NCBI GenBank assembly: GCA_035358715.1
Contig: DAOPPX010000166.1
Span: 1 to 8,592, forward strand
Origin: UBA8199 sp035358715
GTDB lineage: Bacteria; Verrucomicrobiota; Verrucomicrobiia; Limisphaerales; UBA8199
Direction of reading: 5' to 3'
Length of the DNA stretch: 8,592 nt
Numbering within the stretch: the first letter of the stretch is position 1; each line of letters starts with the position of its first letter. This document shows positions 6,811-8,592 of the stretch, piece after piece. A program made the position numbers and the translations under genes. The notes below the pieces were generated by a model. It made no database searches, was not told the origin of the DNA, and saw nothing but the letters and a program-made list of their open reading frames with translations.

Positions 6811-8247
6811 ATGAAAAGAGAATACTCCCTTCTTCATAACCTCGGTAAGTTGGCGGCCGCACTTTCTGTCGCCTTTGCCGTCAGCCAGGCCCAAGCCGCC
6901 ATGCAGTGGTGGGATCTCAATGGCACGGATACTGGAGCTGGCGGGCCCAGCCCAAGTGGTGTGTGGGACACAACCACGGCGAATTGGACCCCGGGCGGCA
7001 GCAGTGTCGGCACCGCCGCCACGACGACGTGGGTTCAAGCCAACACGGCGATCTTTTCAGCAGGCATACCTTATCCGGGAGACTCCACGGGTGACTATAC
7101 TATTACCGTTGCGGATGGCATCCAAGTGAGAAACCTTCGCCTGTACTCGGGCTCCGGCACCGGAGGTGGCAGCACCATAACCTTTACGGGCGGAAGCATA
7201 AACATGATTGGTTCGGTGGCGGGCAACTTCTACGTCCATAGTACTGGTCCCCAGTACGTGAATGTTTATTCGGCCATCAGCAGTGATACGGCGAACGGCC
7301 TTAATCTGTCCAGAGGCGCCGGCAATCCGGTTGTCACGATTTACAACCCGGCGAATAGCTTCTTTGGCACAGTCAACATCCGCAGTACCGGAATGACACT
7401 TAAGATGGGCGCGGCTGGCGTTATCCCAACGGCGGTCACCTCGCTCGCGAGCGCGGGCGGCGGCGGAATCCTGGACCTTAATGGTTTCAGCACGGCTTTC
7501 GACACGGCTATTGGCAACGTGGTCATTAACAACCTGAATGCCGGCCAGAGCTTCACCATCCGGAATCCGGCCGGTGAGACCTATTCGGGAGCCATATCCG
7601 GCGCCGGCGACGTGATCAAGAACGGTGCGGGCACGATCACCTTCTCGGGCAACAGCACGGGTTTCAGTGGAACGGTGGATGTGAACGCGGGAACGTTGGG
7701 ACTCACCAGCACCGCAGGCCTTGGCAGCGGCACCATTGACCTGAACGGCGGGGCGCTCGATGTTGCCGGCTATACTTTGGGTGGCAGCACAAAGCTGACC
7801 GGCAACGGCACTATCGCCGGCACCGCCATGACGGCAAACGGCACGATGACTCCGGGCTATGCCGGGACCATTGGGTCGTTTAGCGCCGGCACTGTCGCGC
7901 TGACCCTCGGCGGGACGCTCAATATGGATATTGATGCCGCTACAGACACGGCTGACAAGATTTCGGCCTTGAGCATTGCGGAAGGCGGCACGCTCAACAT
8001 CCAGAATATTGCCGGCATGTTGGCGTTGGGCGACACCTTCGACCTCTTTGACGGGGCATTGTCATCCACCTTTAGCCTTATCAACACACCCAGCCTCAGC
8101 GACCCGGATTGGTATTGGGATGTTACCGGGCTCGACGCCGGCGGTGACGGTTCAATCGTGGTGGCGCTGGTGCCCGAGCCTTCTACGGCTGTTTGCCTCG
8201 GTTTGGGGGTCGCCGCCATGCTGATCTTGCGCCGTCGCAAGGCCTGA
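6811..8247 (+). CDS. PEP-CTERM surface protein with autotransporter-associated beta-strand repeats
   Basis: A 478-residue exported protein. An N-terminal signal peptide (MKREYSLLHN, hydrophobic 13-25) has a probable cleavage after the AQA at 27-29. The mature protein is rich in Gly, Thr, Ser, Asn and Ala and is built from short beta strands. It opens with WWDLNGTDTGAGG and VWDTTTANW (33-59), typical of proteins with autotransporter-associated beta-strand repeats. The clearest such repeat is at about 267-298 (GDVIKNGAGTITFSGN, then GTVDVNAGTLGLT), followed by further strands, LNGGALDVAGYTLGG and LTGNGTIAGTAM. A right-handed beta-helix fold is the likely structure. The C-terminus has VPEPST (454-459), a hydrophobic segment (about 460-473) and RRRKA, the exosortase sorting signal. 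No beta-barrel translocator domain follows, so it is not a true autotransporter. Probable roles are surface layer, matrix or adhesion; none is proven. It lies 205 bp after the TPR gene with no clear terminator between them, so read-through is possible. The ATG has no strong Shine-Dalgarno but places the signal peptide correctly. Confidence 0.92.
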   Translation: MKREYSLLHNLGKLAAALSVAFAVSQAQAAMQWWDLNGTDTGAGGPSPSGVWDTTTANWTPGGSSVGTAATTTWVQANTAIFSAGIPYPGDSTGDYTITVADGIQVRNLRLYSGSGTGGGSTITFTGGSINMIGSVAGNFYVHSTGPQYVNVYSAISSDTANGLNLSRGAGNPVVTIYNPANSFFGTVNIRSTGMTLKMGAAGVIPTAVTSLASAGGGGILDLNGFSTAFDTAIGNVVINNLNAGQSFTIRNPAGETYSGAISGAGDVIKNGAGTITFSGNSTGFSGTVDVNAGTLGLTSTAGLGSGTIDLNGGALDVAGYTLGGSTKLTGNGTIAGTAMTANGTMTPGYAGTIGSFSAGTVALTLGGTLNMDIDAATDTADKISALSIAEGGTLNIQNIAGMLALGDTFDLFDGALSSTFSLINTPSLSDPDWYWDVTGLDAGGDGSIVVALVPEPSTAVCLGLGVAAMLILRRRKA

Positions 8248-8273
8248 TTCCCCGCGACTACCTTTCTAAGCCG

Positions 8274-8309
8274 GCAAGGGCCGCCAATCATGGCGGCCCT
8301 TGCGCTTTT
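8274..8309 (+). terminator. Rho-independent terminator of the second PEP-CTERM gene
   Basis: A perfect 13-bp stem (8274-8286 with 8291-8303, core GGGCCGCCA/TGGCGGCCC) with an ATCA loop is followed by GCTTTT. It begins 27 nt after the stop codon. The inner stem is the same as that of the terminator at 901-932, with a different loop. Confidence 0.82.
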
Positions 8310-8500
8310 CGGCCAGGGAACGTGAGCCTGCTCCTCGCCGTCTCCCGCATCTTCTCCCGCAGTCGTCGAGACCTTGGAACCCGCCAAGGGGGACGGCTCT
8401 CGGTTTTCTGCGTTTGGTGCCGCTGTTTTGGCTATCCGTTTACTGCACATGTATGGGTGAGATGGCGCCAAAGAAAACTGCAAAAAAGAAGAGAATAGTG
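8310..8500. other. Intergenic spacer
   Basis: About 190 bp between the terminator and the right-edge promoter, inside a gene-free stretch that runs from 8248 to about 8571. I see no gene or RNA element. An A-rich segment (8471-8490) directly upstream of the -35 box could act as an UP element. A 21-codon frame at 8462-8527 (MAPKKTAKKKRIVL...) encodes a very basic peptide, but it overlaps the promoter and has no supporting ribosome-binding site. Confidence 0.5.
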
Positions 8501-8528
8501 TTGACATCCTCGCGGGGTTTGATATAAA
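8501..8528 (+). promoter_or_regulatory. Strong sigma-70-type promoter at the right edge
   Basis: A perfect TTGACA (-35, 8501-8506) and TATAAA (-10, 8523-8528, 5 of 6) are separated by 16 bp, with A-rich DNA just upstream. This is the best promoter in the window. Transcription would start near 8535 and read out of the window to the right. Confidence 0.65.
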
Positions 8529-8542
8529 AGGCTCATGATTAG

Positions 8543-8564
8543 CCCGCCTTTCGCTACTGGCGGG
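8543..8564 (+). promoter_or_regulatory. Leader hairpin downstream of the right-edge promoter
   Basis: CCCGCC (8543-8548) pairs with GGCGGG (8559-8564) around a 10-nt loop, right at the predicted 5' end of the transcript. No T run follows, so it is not a terminator. A 14-codon frame (ATG 8535 to TAA 8579) spans it. A role in mRNA stability or initiation is possible but not shown. Confidence 0.3.
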
Positions 8565-8571
8565 TGGTTGA

Positions 8572-8592
8572 ATGCGTAAGTGCCTGGTAATA
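8572..8592 (+). CDS. Possible start of a gene cut by the window edge
   Basis: ATG at 8572 opens MRKCLVI and runs off the window. The basic then hydrophobic beginning would suit a signal peptide, and it sits about 37 nt after the predicted transcription start. Only seven codons are visible and the upstream GGTGG is a poor ribosome-binding site, so the product is unknown and the call rests on the promoter. Confidence 0.25.

Noticed and set aside
5706..6812. 368-codon minus-strand frame opposite the TPR region of the 855-residue gene
   Set aside because: Length comes from high GC and repeated TPR codons; there is no family motif and it is fully antisense to a conserved TPR array.
8462..8527. 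21-codon basic frame MAPKKTAKKK... as a histone-like small protein
   Set aside because: It overlaps the -35 and -10 boxes of the best promoter and its Lys codons come from the A-rich upstream element; no ribosome site.

Overview
The window looks like a chromosomal segment from a Verrucomicrobiota-type bacterium (Pedosphaera/Limisphaerales-like), though Planctomycetota or another exosortase-bearing phylum cannot be excluded. The inference rests on two PEP-CTERM surface proteins, one of which carries autotransporter-associated beta-strand repeats. It also rests on two large membrane glycosyltransferase-like proteins with TPR tails, GC-rich codon use, and weak or absent Shine-Dalgarno sequences before all four complete genes. 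No rRNA, tRNA, CRISPR, transposase or phage gene is visible.

Layout from left to right: (1) 164-874 (+), a small secreted PEP-CTERM protein with a weak promoter upstream and a strong intrinsic terminator (901-932). (2) 1063-3132 (-), a 689-residue polytopic membrane protein with a C-terminal TPR array, resembling eukaryotic TMTC and bacterial GT-C/PMT-like proteins. (3) 3133-4037, a long divergent intergenic region. Its left 600 bp hold no convincing gene. Its right part is an imperfect palindrome of about 268 bp (3736-4003), whose core carries eight ACGGAGG/CCTCCGT heptamers at a strict 11-bp period. (4) 4038-6605 (+), an 855-residue paralogue of gene 2 with a longer TPR array and a 7-bp microsatellite inside its membrane domain. 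(5) 6811-8247 (+), a 478-residue PEP-CTERM protein with beta-strand repeats, followed by a strong intrinsic terminator (8274-8309). (6) 8248-8592, a spacer ending in a good sigma-70 type promoter (8501-8528), its leader hairpin and possibly the first codons of a gene cut by the window edge.

The complete genes form one theme, the cell envelope. Two exported proteins with exosortase sorting signals flank a divergent pair of GT-C-like TPR membrane proteins. A reasonable but unproven reading is that the TPR proteins glycosylate exported surface proteins and that the Ser/Thr/Gly-rich PEP-CTERM proteins are among the substrates. The most unusual object is the palindrome between the divergent paralogues. 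Its arms have diverged by an 8-nt and an 11-nt indel and several substitutions, four of which can still form G-U pairs in RNA, so it is unlikely to be a trivial assembly fold-back.
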